The notes: generated by a model not told the origin, from the letters alone. A DNA stretch of 64,000 bases from Iamia majanohamensis (GCF_028532485.1 NZ_CP116942.1:434001-498000); one strand, 5' to 3'; positions 8,116 to 17,440 are shown, counted from the stretch's first letter. Numbers and translations: made by a program.

Positions 8116-8403
8116 TCACGCCCGCACGGTGAAGTCGGCCGCGCCCACCGGGTCGAGCTCTGTCACCTCCACCCGGTCGACCCGTCCGGCCCGAGGCCCC
8201 GTCCGGCACCAGGCCAGCACGGCGTCGACCGCTCCCGGGTCGCCCTCGACCTCGGCCTCCACCGCGCCGTCGGCGAGGTTGCGGACCCACCCGCCGGTGC
8301 CCGCCCGCTCGGCGGCTCGGGCGCACCCGGCCCGGAAGCCGACCCCCTGCACCACCCCCTCGACGCGCAACCGCCGTCGCACCGTGCTGTCCTGGTCCGT
8401 CAC
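8116..8403 (-). CDS. acyP: Acylphosphatase
   Basis: A 95-residue protein with the acylphosphatase signature VEGVVQGVGFRAGC (catalytic Arg in VGFR) and the second motif GGWVRNLADGAVEAEVEG (catalytic Asn in RNLADG). Length matches the family (about 90-100). It hydrolyses acyl phosphates such as acetyl phosphate in the cytoplasm. The GTG start at 8403 is preceded by a GGAGG ribosome binding site about 7 bases upstream. It is divergent from the LuxR gene. Confidence 0.93.
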   Translation of the reverse strand: MTDQDSTVRRRLRVEGVVQGVGFRAGCARAAERAGTGGWVRNLADGAVEAEVEGDPGAVDAVLAWCRTGPRAGRVDRVEVTELDPVGAADFTVRA

Positions 8404-8478
8404 CGGCGCACCTCCGAGGTCGGGCGACGCCTCCGGCGCGCCGCAGGGGCGGCCCCGGACCGTCGCAGGGTCCTTCGC

Positions 8479-8484
8479 TACCCT
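8479..8484 (+). promoter_or_regulatory. -10 element TACCCT, leaderless start of LuxR gene
   Basis: TACCCT ends 7 bases before the GTG at 8492 and decides this start within a much longer open frame. Confidence 0.5.
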
Positions 8485-8491
8485 CCCCATC

Positions 8492-10723
8492 GTGGAGCGC
8501 GGAGAGCCGGCGCGCCCCGTCCAAGCGGCGGCCGCGCGCATCGAGCGGGCCACTGGCTGGCGCGTCGACGTCGAGGTGGTCCAACCGCTGCTGCGCGCCG
8601 TGCACGGGGACCTCGACGGGGTGGATGCCGTGGCCCGAGGTGTGGCCGACCAGACCGAGCTGCTTGCCCGCCCCTTCCGCCCGCTCGACGCGCTGGCCCC
8701 GGCCTGCGCGCGGGCCCCCGCCGGCGCCCCCGGCGACGCGGTCGTCGTCGCCCTGCTGCACGCCATCGGCGCCGAGGACCCCCTCGCCCTCCGCGCCGCC
8801 CTCGAGGACCTCGACGGCAGCGACGCGGCGTGCACCGCCGCGCTCGATGCGGGGCTCCTACGGCGGGTCCCCGGCGGGGTGGCGCCGGCCGACCCGGCCG
8901 TCGCCGCCCGGACGTGGGTCGACGCGACCGACGAGCAGCGGACCCGCGCCCTCGCGGCGCTGGCCTCCAGGACGCCCGACCCCGAGGCCCGGGCCTGGTA
9001 CGACGCTTGGGCCGCCACCGGACCCGACGCGGGGTGCGCCCAGGCGCTCGTCGCGGCCGGCGAACGGGCCCTCGGTGGGGGCCGCGCGGTGCGCGCCGGC
9101 TCCGCCTACGAGGTCGCGGCCGCGCTGCACCCGGATCCGGGCGCAGCCGACGCCCTCGCCGTGCGGGCCGCCGAGGTCTTCTTCGTCGCCGGCCTGCTAC
9201 GCCACGCCCTCGCCCTGCTCCGCCGCCGGGCGGACGAGACCCGCGACCCCGCCACCCTCGCCACGGTGCACCGCATGGTCGGGCGGGTGCTGCTGTTCGA
9301 GGGCGAGCTCGCCGACGCCGAGGCCCACCTCCTGGCCCACGCCGGTCCGGTGGCGGCGCGCCACGCCGACCTGGGCCTGCTCCTGCGCGCCGAGGCCCTC
9401 TGGGTCCGGGCGGTCGACGGCCGCCTCGCCACGGCCCTGCCCCTGATCGCGGAGGGCGGACCGCCGGACGACGACTCCCCGCGCTTCGTGAAGGCGTGCT
9501 GGACCGGCCTCCGCAACATGCTTGGCACCGGCGTGGAGCGGACCGAGCTGGAGGAGCGCGCCGCCGAGTTCAGGGCCATGCCGGCCGATGACCCCGAGGC
9601 GACGATGGTCGGCTACGTCATCCTCCACGCCGCCATGCTGATGGACGCTCGCGACATCGCCGACGAGGTGCTCGAGGTGCTGCGCCACCGCCAGGTGCGG
9701 GAGGGCGCAGCGGCCAACCGGGCCTTGGTGCTGGCCGGCGCGTCCGAGCTGGCGTGGTGGCGGGGCGACTGGGCCCTCGCCCGGTCCTCGGCCCAGGAGG
9801 CCCTCGACCTGGCCAGCCTCCGGGGCGACACGATCAGCCCGGCCCGGGCGGTGCTCACCCTCGCCCGGTGCTTCTACGCCGGGGACGGGGCGGCGGCGGC
9901 GGACGAGCTCCTCGAGCGCTACCTGCCCAGCGTCCCCGGCTGGTCCCACCCGGCCCTGCTCGCAGCCCGGGGCCACGGGCACCTGGTGCGCGGCCGCACC
10001 GACCAGGCGGTGGCCGAGCTCCGAGCCGCCATCGAGGCCGAGACCCAGCCCGAGTCCGGGCTCCCGCACGCCAAGATGAGCGCCGCCGGCGGCGACCACG
10101 TCACCGCCCTCGTGCTCGCCGGGCGCCTCGACGAGGCCGCATCGTTCCTCGATCGGTGGCGCAGCGACCCCGGGGCGTCGGGACGGTGGGCGCAGGGGGC
10201 GGCCCGCCGCTGCGACGCTCTGCTCCTCGAGGGTGAGGAGGCCGATGACGCGACGGCGGAGGCGGTCGCCCTGCTCCAGGACTTCCCGCTCGAGCAGGGC
10301 CGGGCGCTGCTCGAGCAGGGCTGGCGCCAGCTCCACGGCCACGACGCCGAGGCCGCCCTCTCGTCGTTCCGGGCCGCGCTCCGTCGGTTCGTCGGGCTGG
10401 GCGCCACCGCATGGGCCCGACAGGCCGAGGCCGGCCTCGCCGACCCGGCCATCAGCGACGACGGGGTCCGCCACGCCCTGGGGCGGCTCTCGCCCCAGGA
10501 GCGCCAGCTCGTCGGGCTCGTGGCCGAGGGGCTCACCAACCGGGAGGTGGCGACCGCGCTCCACCTGTCACCCAAGACCGTCGAGAACCGGCTCACGGGG
10601 ATCTACGCCGCGCTCGGGGTGCGCAGCCGGGTCGACCTGGTGCGTCGGGTGGGAGAGGGGCGGGGGGGTCCCCTCCGGAACCAGGGGGACATCCCTCTAC
10701 CGGGGCGATCGGCGACTCCGTAG
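8492..10723 (+). CDS. Large LuxR-family transcriptional regulator with TPR-like core
   Basis: A 743-residue protein. The C-terminal LuxR/GerE helix-turn-helix (about 665-730) reads LSPQERQLVGLVAEGLTNRE followed by VATALHLSPKTVENRL. The centre (about 180-640) is Ala/Leu-rich helical repeats resembling TPR arrays, as in LAL/MalT-type regulators. Unlike true LAL proteins, no N-terminal Walker A/B ATPase is visible. The ligand and targets are unknown. The downstream lipoprotein pair has its own promoter and could be a target, but nothing in the sequence proves it. The GTG start is chosen from the leaderless -10. Confidence 0.8.
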   Translation: MERGEPARPVQAAAARIERATGWRVDVEVVQPLLRAVHGDLDGVDAVARGVADQTELLARPFRPLDALAPACARAPAGAPGDAVVVALLHAIGAEDPLALRAALEDLDGSDAACTAALDAGLLRRVPGGVAPADPAVAARTWVDATDEQRTRALAALASRTPDPEARAWYDAWAATGPDAGCAQALVAAGERALGGGRAVRAGSAYEVAAALHPDPGAADALAVRAAEVFFVAGLLRHALALLRRRADETRDPATLATVHRMVGRVLLFEGELADAEAHLLAHAGPVAARHADLGLLLRAEALWVRAVDGRLATALPLIAEGGPPDDDSPRFVKACWTGLRNMLGTGVERTELEERAAEFRAMPADDPEATMVGYVILHAAMLMDARDIADEVLEVLRHRQVREGAAANRALVLAGASELAWWRGDWALARSSAQEALDLASLRGDTISPARAVLTLARCFYAGDGAAAADELLERYLPSVPGWSHPALLAARGHGHLVRGRTDQAVAELRAAIEAETQPESGLPHAKMSAAGGDHVTALVLAGRLDEAASFLDRWRSDPGASGRWAQGAARRCDALLLEGEEADDATAEAVALLQDFPLEQGRALLEQGWRQLHGHDAEAALSSFRAALRRFVGLGATAWARQAEAGLADPAISDDGVRHALGRLSPQERQLVGLVAEGLTNREVATALHLSPKTVENRLTGIYAALGVRSRVDLVRRVGEGRGGPLRNQGDIPLPGRSATP

Positions 10724-10726
10724 GTT
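10721..10726 (+). promoter_or_regulatory. -10 element TAGGTT within a shared CTCCGTAGGTTCC motif
   Basis: The 13-mer CTCCGTAGGTTCC at 10716-10728 is identical to the -10 regions of pstS2 and pstC further downstream. It should drive the lipoprotein pair with a leader of about 45 bases. No PHO-box repeats are seen upstream. Confidence 0.5.
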
Positions 10727-10776
10727 CCCCGCCGCTCGCCAACGGGCGGGCGGACGTGCGACCCACGGAGCGGACG

Positions 10777-11067
10777 ATGAGACGGAACCTGCTGGCCCTC
10801 CTGTGCGCCCTGGCCCTCGCTGCCGGGGCCTGCGGCGACGACGACGGCGGGGGTGACGATGCCGAGGGCGGTGCGGAGCGCGAGGCCACGGTCACCGCGA
10901 TCATGGACTCCACCGGAGCCAGCGAGGACGAGGCCGACTGCATCGTCGACGGCGCCGTCGAGGAGTTCGGCGACGAGGCCCTGGACCCCGCCTTCCAGCC
11001 CGGACCGGAGCAGGAGGAGGCCTTCACGGCTCTCTACTCCGAGTGCGGCGTGGACCTCGGGGGCTGA
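10777..11067 (+). CDS. Small secreted lipoprotein, unknown function
   Basis: A 96-residue protein with a lipoprotein signal peptide: MRRNLLALLCALALAAGAC with lipobox AAGAC and lipidated C19. A short acidic DDDGGGDD linker is followed by a small domain with two further cysteines (DCIVDG and SECGVD), which could form a disulfide outside the cell. I do not recognise the family. It is followed 6 bases later by another lipoprotein gene, so the two likely form an operon. Confidence 0.7.
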   Translation: MRRNLLALLCALALAAGACGDDDGGGDDAEGGAEREATVTAIMDSTGASEDEADCIVDGAVEEFGDEALDPAFQPGPEQEEAFTALYSECGVDLGG

Positions 11068-11073
11068 GGGTCG

Positions 11074-11835
11074 ATGGTGCCCACCACCCGCACGATGCGG
11101 ACCCGCCTCCTGGTGACGGCGGTGGCCACGGCCCTCCTCGTCGCGTCCTGCGGAGGCGACGGGGGAGGTGAGGACGCCACGGCGGACGCGGTCGCGGCCG
11201 ACACCCCCACGGCCGACGCCGGCGCCGCCGACGAGGGCGGTGACGCCGAGGATGCCGACGAGGGCGGGGACGCCGACGGCGCCGGGACCGGTGACGAGGC
11301 GGTCGAGGGCTGCCCCGAGGAGACCCGTCTCGGCGTCACCGTCGAGACGACCTACGAGGGCGACCGTGAGGTGGTCCCGGCCGACACGGCCTTCCCCGCC
11401 GGCCACTTCACCTTCGACCTCGACGGCTCGGGCTACGGCCCGATCCTCCACGGCGTGCTGTCGACGGCGGGCGATGAGGACGCCGAGTCCCTCGCCGTCG
11501 GGGAGCCCGACCCGCCCGAGGCGGGCACCTTCCGCGTCCTCGTCCTCCTCGAGGGCCCGCCGGAGGGCACGACCGAGCCCCCTCTAGGCGTCTACGACGT
11601 CACCTACGAGGACGGGACGGTGGACGCCACCGAGGGCATGGGCCTGGCCGAGCTCGACGTGCAGGAGGGCGACGGCCAGCTCCAGGCCGGGAACTTCAAC
11701 GAGCTGGAGATCACCCACGTCGGCGAGGGGCTGATCTGCGGGGAGATCCGCCCCGTCGACCGCAGCGAAGAGACGTCCCAGGCGCCCACCACGATCGAGG
11801 GCGAGTTCGTGGCCACCTACTCCGAGCAGCCCTGA
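11074..11835 (+). CDS. Secreted lipoprotein, unknown function
   Basis: A 253-residue protein with a lipoprotein signal (TRLLVTAVATALLVASC, lipobox LVASC). An acidic Asp/Ala/Gly-rich low-complexity linker (about residues 30-75) is followed by a compact domain of about 170 residues with alternating beta-rich segments. No enzyme motif is visible. An alternative start at the internal ATG (11095) would give a more conventional short n-region. It probably sits on the outer face of the membrane and is co-transcribed with the preceding lipoprotein. Confidence 0.7.
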   Translation: MVPTTRTMRTRLLVTAVATALLVASCGGDGGGEDATADAVAADTPTADAGAADEGGDAEDADEGGDADGAGTGDEAVEGCPEETRLGVTVETTYEGDREVVPADTAFPAGHFTFDLDGSGYGPILHGVLSTAGDEDAESLAVGEPDPPEAGTFRVLVLLEGPPEGTTEPPLGVYDVTYEDGTVDATEGMGLAELDVQEGDGQLQAGNFNELEITHVGEGLICGEIRPVDRSEETSQAPTTIEGEFVATYSEQP

Positions 11836-11839
11836 GGCG

Positions 11840-11870
11840 GACCGGCCCCCGGTGCGGGCGAGGGCCGGTC
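11840..11870 (+). terminator. Hairpin after the lipoprotein pair
   Basis: GACCGGCCC pairs perfectly with GGGCCGGTC (9 bp) around a 13-base loop, starting 5 bases after the stop codon. Confidence 0.5.
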
Positions 11871-11986
11871 GTCCCGGGCGGCGGTCCGACGTCGGGGTGG
11901 CCTCCGGCGCGCAGAGGCAGGGCCGCACCGCAGTCTGGCGGGAGAGCGGCCACGGGAGCGCCGGCACGGCCGGTCCCGGTCGCCGG

Positions 11987-11992
11987 TAGCGT
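11987..11992 (+). promoter_or_regulatory. -10 element TAGCGT, leaderless start of VWA gene
   Basis: TAGCGT ends 7 bases before the ATG at 12000, choosing it over the in-frame GTG at 11991, which overlaps the hexamer. Confidence 0.6.
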
Positions 11993-11999
11993 GGCGGCC

Positions 12000-14006
12000 A
12001 TGTCGTCGAGCTTCCGCTACAGCCGGTGGGACGGCACCCAGAAGGGCTTCGAGTTCGACGCCGACGACGTGCTGGGCGAGGTCACCGACGACCTGCTGTA
12101 CCACGGCGACCTGAACGCCTCCCTCCGGCGCCTCATGCAGCAGGGCTTCACCGACCGCGACGGGGAGCAGGTGCAGGGCATCCGCGACCTCATCGAGCGC
12201 CTCCGCGAGGCCCGCCGGGAGCGGCTGGAGCAGCACGACCTGGGCGGGGCCTACGAGGACATCGCCCAGCGCCTCCGCGACGTCATCGAGAAGGACGCCG
12301 AGGCCATCGACGACTTCGAGCAGGAGGCGCGCGACTCGGGCGACGCCCGCCGCCAGGAGCTCACCGAGGAGGTGGCCCAGCAGCGTCGCGACGACCTGGC
12401 CGCCCTCCCCCCGGACCTGGCCGGCCAGGTGCGGGCCCTGCAGGAGCACGACTTCACCTCCGACGAGGCCCGCGACCAGTTCGACTCCCTCATGGACGAG
12501 CTCCGCCAGGAGATGGTCGACTCCTGGTTCGGCGGGATGTCCGAGGCCATGGCGAACCCGGACCCCGAGCAGATGGCCCGGGTCAAGGACATGCTGGCCG
12601 AGCTCAACGAGATGCTCTCCCAGCGGGCGGCGGGCCAGGAGCCCGACTTCGACGGGTTCATGGAGCGCTACGGCGACATGTTCCCGGAGAACCCGAGGGA
12701 CCTCGACGAGCTGCTGGAGGCCATGGCCCAGCGCATGGCGGCCATGCAGTCGATGCTCGCCTCCATGAGCCCCGAGCAGCGGGCCCAGCTCCAGTCGCTG
12801 TCGGACTCCCTCATGGAGGACATGGACCTCCGTTGGCAGATGGACCAGCTGGGCGCCAACCTGCGCCAGCTGTTCCCCGACGCCGGGTGGGGCCGTCGCT
12901 ACGAGTTCGAGGGCACCGACCCGCTGAGCTTCGCCGAGGCCGCCGGGGTGATGGACGAGCTGGGCGACCTCGACCAGCTCGAGCAGCTGCTCACCCGGGC
13001 CAGCCAGCCCGGGGCCCTGGGCGACGTCGACCTCGACCGGGCCCGCCAGCTCCTCGGCGACGACGCGGCCCAGAGCCTGGAGAAGATGTCCGAGCTGGTG
13101 GAGATGCTCACCGAGGCCGGGCTCATCGAGCAGCGCGAGGGCCGCCTCGAGCTGACCCCCCACGGGCTCCGACGCATCGGCCGCAACGCTCTGCGCGACA
13201 TCTTCCGGCGCCTCGACCCCGACCAGCTCGGCCGCCACCAGATGGAGCAGTCGGGCACCGGCCACGAGCGGGCCGACGAGACCAAGGCCTACGAGTTCGG
13301 CGACCCGTTCAACCTCCACATCGAGCGCACCATCCGCAACGCCCTGGCCCGCCAGGGCGGGGGGACGCCGGTGCAGCTCACGCCGGAGGACTTCGAGGTC
13401 GAGCGCACGGAGCGCACGGTGCAGGCGTCGACGGTGCTGATGATCGACCTGTCGCTGTCGATGCCCATGCGCGACAACTTCCTGCCGGCCAAGAAGGTGG
13501 CCATGGCCCTCCACCACCTGATCTCGACCCAGTACCCCCGGGACTTCCTGGGCCTGGTCGGCTTCAGCGAGGTGGCCCGCCCGATCGTGGCCCACGAGCT
13601 GCCCGAGGTGTCGTGGGACTTCGTCTACGGCACCAACATGCAGCACGGCTTCATGCTCGCCCGCAAGATGCTGGCCGGCCGGTCCGGCACCAAGCAGATC
13701 ATCATGGTCACCGACGGCGAGCCCACCGCCCACCTGACCGCTGGCGGGTCGCCGGTGTTCCACTACCCGCCGGTGCAGGAGACGATCGACGCCACCCTCA
13801 CCGAGGTGCTCCGGGCCACCCGCGACGGCATCAAGATCAACACCTTCATGCTCGACGCCACGCCCTACCTCCAGCGCTTCATCGAGCGCCTGACCGAGCT
13901 CAACCGGGGCCGGGCCTTCTTCACCACCCCCGAGACCCTGGGCGACTACGTGCTGGTCGACTTCCTCGACCAGCGCCGGGAGATGACCCGCCGCCGCGCC
14001 GGCTGA
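12000..14006 (+). CDS. VWA-domain protein, probable partner of the AAA+ ATPase
   Basis: A 668-residue protein. The C-terminal von Willebrand A domain (about 475-660) has the MIDAS motif DLSLS (D483, S485, S487) and a VTDGEP segment with D572. The N-terminal 470 residues are charged and helical with many Gln/Glu/Met-rich stretches. This architecture matches the CoxE/ChlD-like partners of MoxR/ChlI ATPases, in which the VWA protein binds substrate through its metal site and the ATPase drives remodelling. No signal peptide or membrane segment is seen, so it is cytoplasmic. It has its own leaderless promoter, about 5.6 kb from the ATPase gene at 4981-6384. Confidence 0.85.
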   Translation: MSSSFRYSRWDGTQKGFEFDADDVLGEVTDDLLYHGDLNASLRRLMQQGFTDRDGEQVQGIRDLIERLREARRERLEQHDLGGAYEDIAQRLRDVIEKDAEAIDDFEQEARDSGDARRQELTEEVAQQRRDDLAALPPDLAGQVRALQEHDFTSDEARDQFDSLMDELRQEMVDSWFGGMSEAMANPDPEQMARVKDMLAELNEMLSQRAAGQEPDFDGFMERYGDMFPENPRDLDELLEAMAQRMAAMQSMLASMSPEQRAQLQSLSDSLMEDMDLRWQMDQLGANLRQLFPDAGWGRRYEFEGTDPLSFAEAAGVMDELGDLDQLEQLLTRASQPGALGDVDLDRARQLLGDDAAQSLEKMSELVEMLTEAGLIEQREGRLELTPHGLRRIGRNALRDIFRRLDPDQLGRHQMEQSGTGHERADETKAYEFGDPFNLHIERTIRNALARQGGGTPVQLTPEDFEVERTERTVQASTVLMIDLSLSMPMRDNFLPAKKVAMALHHLISTQYPRDFLGLVGFSEVARPIVAHELPEVSWDFVYGTNMQHGFMLARKMLAGRSGTKQIIMVTDGEPTAHLTAGGSPVFHYPPVQETIDATLTEVLRATRDGIKINTFMLDATPYLQRFIERLTELNRGRAFFTTPETLGDYVLVDFLDQRREMTRRRAG

Positions 14007-14068
14007 GCCCGCCCCTCACCCTTCCGGGCTAGGTCGGAGGGCCCGTACCCACCGGGCGACCCGTCACC

Positions 14069-14074
14069 TACTGT
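14069..14074 (+). promoter_or_regulatory. -10 element TACTGT
   Basis: TACTGT lies about 30 bases before the ATG at 14105; the leader contains GACGAGGGG as a possible ribosome binding site. Confidence 0.4.
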
Positions 14075-14104
14075 CACCTCATCGCGACGGGACGAGGGGT
14101 CGAC

Positions 14105-15301
14105 ATGGCGGGTGCGGTGCGGACGGGCCTGGTGGCCCTGCTCCTCGGAGGCCTCCTGGCCGTCGGTGCCCCGGCGGCGACGCCGGTGGCCGCAACCCCC
14201 GCCGGGATGCACGCGGTCCGCGGCCGGATCGTGGTCGACGACGTCGCCGGGCGCGTGGTCGCGACCGAGGAAGGGGTGCTGCGCACCGGGACCCTCGAGC
14301 GACCCACTGCGCCCACGGGCGTCGAGGCGGCCTGGGGGGCCGACCGGGCGACGGTGTCGTGGACGCCGCCCGCCCTGGACGGCGGCCACCCGATCACCGG
14401 CTACGTCGTGACACCGATCAGGGAGGGCGAGCCCGAGCCGGCGGTCACCGTGGGCCCGGGTGCCACCAGCACCGTCGTGACCGGCCTCTCCCCGGAGCGC
14501 GTCTACGCCTTCACCGTGGCCGCCCTCAACCAGGTCGGGGCCGGCCCGCCCTCGGCGCCGTCCGACGAGGTCCTCCTCCGCACCATGGCGCCCTTCTCGT
14601 CCTGGGAGGAGGAGGTCGACAGCCTCTTCCGGTGGATGATCGGCCGGCCCCCGACGGCCGGCGAGATGTCGGTCTGGGCCGGCGGCCTCGCGGCCGGCAC
14701 CAAGGCCCCCGGCGACCTCCTCTCGGTGCTGCGCGGCGAGTTCTTCGAGGGGGATCCCTGCGCCGTGGCGCCCGACAGCCTGACCTGCGAGGGGAGCCAG
14801 GCCCACCTCGTCGACCCGGTGCTGCGCCTCTACGCAGCCTCGTTCCAGCGATCGGCCGACCGTGACGGGACCCAGTACTGGCTGGCCCGGCGCCGGTCGG
14901 GCACGAGCCTGCGCTCGGTGGCGGCGTTCTTCGTGGCGTCCCGCGAGTTCCGGGCCCGCTACGGGACCCTGTCCGACGGCGCCTTCGTCGACCGGGTGTA
15001 CCGCAACGTCCTCGGCCGGGCGCCGGACCCGTCGGGTCGGGCGTTCTGGGTGGGCGAGCTGGCCTCCGGCCGCCGCAGCCGGGCCCTGGTGATGGTCGGG
15101 TTCGCCGGGTCGCGCGAGCACCGCGTGGCCCAGGCCGCCGAGACCGCCGCCTCCGCCCTGTGGATCACCCTGGCCGACGTGACCCCCACCCCCGCGCAGA
15201 GGGAGCAGGTCACCGGTGCCCTGGCCCGAGGCGTGCCGCTCGTCGACGTGGCCCGCACCGTCCTCGCCGATCCCCTCGTCGCCGCCCACGCGGGCGGCTG
15301 A
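14105..15301 (+). CDS. Secreted FN3-DUF4214 protein
   Basis: A 398-residue protein with a Sec signal peptide (VRTGLVALLLGGLLAVGAPA, likely cleaved near AAATP). A fibronectin type III domain (about 60-155) carries PTGVEAAW, SWTPPALDGGHPITGY and FTVAALNQVGAGPPS. It is followed by a DUF4214-like region (about 165-365) with repeats such as LYAASFQRSADRDGTQYWL and VYRNVLGRAPDPSGRAFWV. DUF4214 domains are common in secreted surface proteins, and its exact role is unknown. Probably extracellular, for adhesion or envelope association. Confidence 0.8.
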   Translation: MAGAVRTGLVALLLGGLLAVGAPAATPVAATPAGMHAVRGRIVVDDVAGRVVATEEGVLRTGTLERPTAPTGVEAAWGADRATVSWTPPALDGGHPITGYVVTPIREGEPEPAVTVGPGATSTVVTGLSPERVYAFTVAALNQVGAGPPSAPSDEVLLRTMAPFSSWEEEVDSLFRWMIGRPPTAGEMSVWAGGLAAGTKAPGDLLSVLRGEFFEGDPCAVAPDSLTCEGSQAHLVDPVLRLYAASFQRSADRDGTQYWLARRRSGTSLRSVAAFFVASREFRARYGTLSDGAFVDRVYRNVLGRAPDPSGRAFWVGELASGRRSRALVMVGFAGSREHRVAQAAETAASALWITLADVTPTPAQREQVTGALARGVPLVDVARTVLADPLVAAHAGG

Positions 15302-15313
15302 GGCCGGGCCGCC

Positions 15314-15913
15314 TCAGCGGGGGTCGCGGGCGCGGGGGACCCAGCAGCCGTCGACGTGGTCGTCGACCACGCCCATCGCCTGGAGGAAGGCGTAGACCGT
15401 CGTGGGCCCGACGAAGCGCCAGCCCCGCCGCTTCAGGTCCCGGCTGAGGGCGGTGGACTCCGGGGTGGAGGCGGGCACCTCCGCGAGCGACGCCGGCCGC
15501 GGGGCACCGGCCACCTCGGCGGGGACGAAGGACCGCACGTGGTCCGACAGCGACCCCACCTCGGCCTCGAGCTCCAGGGCCCGGGCCGCGTTGGAGATGG
15601 CTGCGGTGATCTTCCCCCGGTGGCGGACGATGCCGGCGTCGCCCAGCAGGCGCTCCACGTCGGCGTCGTCGAACGCGGCCACGGTGGCGGGGTCGAAGTC
15701 GGCGAAGGCGGCCCGGAAGGCGGGGCGCTTGCGGAGGATGGTGAGCCAGCTGAGCCCGGCCTGGAAGCCCTCGAGGCACAGCTTCTCGAACAGCCGGGTG
15801 TCGTCGGTGACGGGGCGTCCCCACTCGTCGTCGTGGTACGCGACGTACAGGGGGTCGGTGCCGCACCACCCGCAGCGGGCGCGCCCGTCGGCGCCGGTGA
15901 CGAGGTCGTCCAC
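15314..15913 (-). CDS. tag: DNA-3-methyladenine glycosylase I
   Basis: A 199-residue base-excision repair enzyme that removes 3-methyladenine from alkylated DNA. It has the N-terminal RCGWCGTDPLYVAYHDDEWG signature and the core LCLEGFQAGLSWLTILRKR. The zinc-binding set fits E. coli Tag: C14 and H27 at the N-terminus, H186 and C190 near the C-terminus (DDHVDGC). It starts with GTG one base after the macrodomain stop, so it is third in a translationally coupled alpha/beta hydrolase-macrodomain-tag operon. This is a recognisable but not universal pairing of nucleic-acid and ADP-ribose repair functions. Confidence 0.95.
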   Translation of the reverse strand: MDDLVTGADGRARCGWCGTDPLYVAYHDDEWGRPVTDDTRLFEKLCLEGFQAGLSWLTILRKRPAFRAAFADFDPATVAAFDDADVERLLGDAGIVRHRGKITAAISNAARALELEAEVGSLSDHVRSFVPAEVAGAPRPASLAEVPASTPESTALSRDLKRRGWRFVGPTTVYAFLQAMGVVDDHVDGCWVPRARDPR

Positions 15914-15914
15914 C

Positions 15915-16421
15915 TCAGCCGCCGAGCAGCCGCTGGTAGCGGTCGAGGTCGGCCGGGCTGAAGGCGACCAGGACCACCTCGTCGAGGTCGGTGGCCGGCA
16001 GGGTGGCCCGCACCGTGTCGACGGCCAGGGTCGCCGCCTGGTCGGGCGGGTAGCCGTACACGCCGGTGGAGATGGCGGGGAAGGCGGCGGACCGGGCCCC
16101 GAGCCCGTGGGCCACCTCCAGGCTGCGCCGGTAGCAGGAGGCCAGCAGGTCGGGCTCGCCGCGGTCGCCGCCGTGCCAGACGGGCCCGACGGTGTGGACC
16201 ACCCAGCGGGCCGGCAGGTCGTGGCCGGCGGTGGCCTTGGCCTCGCCGGTGGCGCACCCGCCGAGGCCCCGGCACTCCTCGAGCAGGCCGGGACCGGCGG
16301 CGCGGTGGATGGCGCCGTCGACCCCGCCGCCGCCGAGGAGCGAGGTGTTGGCCGCGTTCACCACCACGTCGACCGCGAGGGTGGTGATGTCGGCCCGCAC
16401 GGCCCGCACCGAGCCGCTCAC
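15915..16421 (-). CDS. Macrodomain protein, probable O-acetyl-ADP-ribose deacetylase
   Basis: A 168-residue single macrodomain of MacroD/YmdB type. It contains [34 protein letters not shown], given here by its key parts: the VNAAN substrate motif and [10 protein letters not shown] loop, then [12 protein letters not shown] and [11 protein letters not shown] for the phosphate-binding loop. It should hydrolyse O-acetyl-ADP-ribose or remove ADP-ribose from proteins in the cytoplasm. The GTG start at 16421 overlaps the hydrolase stop in a GTGA arrangement. Confidence 0.92.
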   Translation of the reverse strand: MSGSVRAVRADITTLAVDVVVNAANTSLLGGGGVDGAIHRAAGPGLLEECRGLGGCATGEAKATAGHDLPARWVVHTVGPVWHGGDRGEPDLLASCYRRSLEVAHGLGARSAAFPAISTGVYGYPPDQAATLAVDTVRATLPATDLDEVVLVAFSPADLDRYQRLLGG

Positions 16422-17425
16422 CGGACGCCCCCGGCGGCCTCGTCGGCCCCCTCGCGGGCCGCCACCCGCCGGGTGTGCCACTCGTCGATCGCCTCGACGA
16501 TCTGGTCGGGCTCCTCGATGGGCAGGGTGTGGTGGGCCTCGGGGAACCACTGGACCTCGGCGGTGGGGATGCGCTCGAACATGCGGGCCGAGCAGCGCGG
16601 CGGGGTGAAGGTGTCGCGACCGGCGGCCAGCACCAGCGTCGGGGCCCGGACGTGGCGGAGGTGGTCGGCGGCCGAGTGGCGGCGCATGGCGTCGAGGGTG
16701 CGGATCATCACCGCGGTGTCGGCGCTGGCGATGTGGCGGAGGTAGGGCGCCATGTCGTCGGTGGTCGCCTTGGGCCCCGCGGCCCGGGCCTGGCGGGCCA
16801 GCCACGCGGCCAGCGCCGAGGCCCGGGCCGGGGCCATGGCCAGGCGCAGCACCGGCGCCGGGGTGGACAGCACGGCCGCCTTGCCCAGCGGGAAGACCAG
16901 GTCGGCGAGGGGCAGGCCCATGAAGGTCTTGAGCGGGTTCTCGTAGCTGCCGGCGATCAGCACCAGCCCCGCCACCCGCTCGGGGGCGAGCCGGTCGACC
17001 TCGAGGCCGACCTGCACCCCCATGGAGTGCCCCATGACCACGGCCCGGTCGACGTCGGCCTCGTCGAGCACCGCCCGGAGGTCGCGGGCCAGGCGACCGA
17101 TGGTGATGTCGCCCCGCTCCAGGTCGCGCGCCCCGCGCCCGGGGTGGCGGGGGAGCCCGGAGGCCCCGTGGCCCCGGGCGTCCACCAGCACGACGGGGTG
17201 GCCCAGGGCGGCCAGGGCCGGGGCGATGTGGACCCAGTAGGCGTCGCTGCACGACCAGCCGTTCACGGCGAGCACCGGCGTCCGGGCACGGGCGTCGGGG
17301 GCGGGCTCGAGCACCGTCCAGGCGATGCGGGTGCCGTCGTCGACGCGGGTGGTGCGGTCCTTGGCGAACACCGCGTACCCGGCATCGGCGCCGGCGGGCG
17401 GGTCGAAGGGGGTGGCGGTGCTCAC
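16418..17425 (-). CDS. Alpha/beta-fold hydrolase
   Basis: A 335-residue hydrolase. The nucleophile elbow is GHSMG with S134, the oxyanion/cap segment [13 protein letters not shown] precedes it, the acid lies in [13 protein letters not shown] and the catalytic His in [11 protein letters not shown]. Substrate is unknown; the family spans esterases, lipases, epoxide and haloperoxidase-like enzymes. It is first gene of the hydrolase-macrodomain-tag operon. The GTG start at 17425 has a TAGGTT -10 element 9 bases upstream. Confidence 0.85.
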   Translation of the reverse strand: MSTATPFDPPAGADAGYAVFAKDRTTRVDDGTRIAWTVLEPAPDARARTPVLAVNGWSCSDAYWVHIAPALAALGHPVVLVDARGHGASGLPRHPGRGARDLERGDITIGRLARDLRAVLDEADVDRAVVMGHSMGVQVGLEVDRLAPERVAGLVLIAGSYENPLKTFMGLPLADLVFPLGKAAVLSTPAPVLRLAMAPARASALAAWLARQARAAGPKATTDDMAPYLRHIASADTAVMIRTLDAMRRHSAADHLRHVRAPTLVLAAGRDTFTPPRCSARMFERIPTAEVQWFPEAHHTLPIEEPDQIVEAIDEWHTRRVAAREGADEAAGGVR

Positions 17426-17434
17426 GGGCCCGGG

Positions 17435-17440
17435 AACCTA
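17435..17440 (-). promoter_or_regulatory. -10 element TAGGTT before alpha/beta hydrolase
   Basis: TAGGTT on the minus strand ends 9 bases before the GTG at 17425, giving a leaderless or near-leaderless transcript for the three-gene operon. Confidence 0.45.

Noticed and set aside
10660-10720. Possible PHO box before the lipoprotein pair
   Set aside because: The -10 region is identical to those of pstS2 and pstC, but no GTTCACC-type repeat is found upstream.
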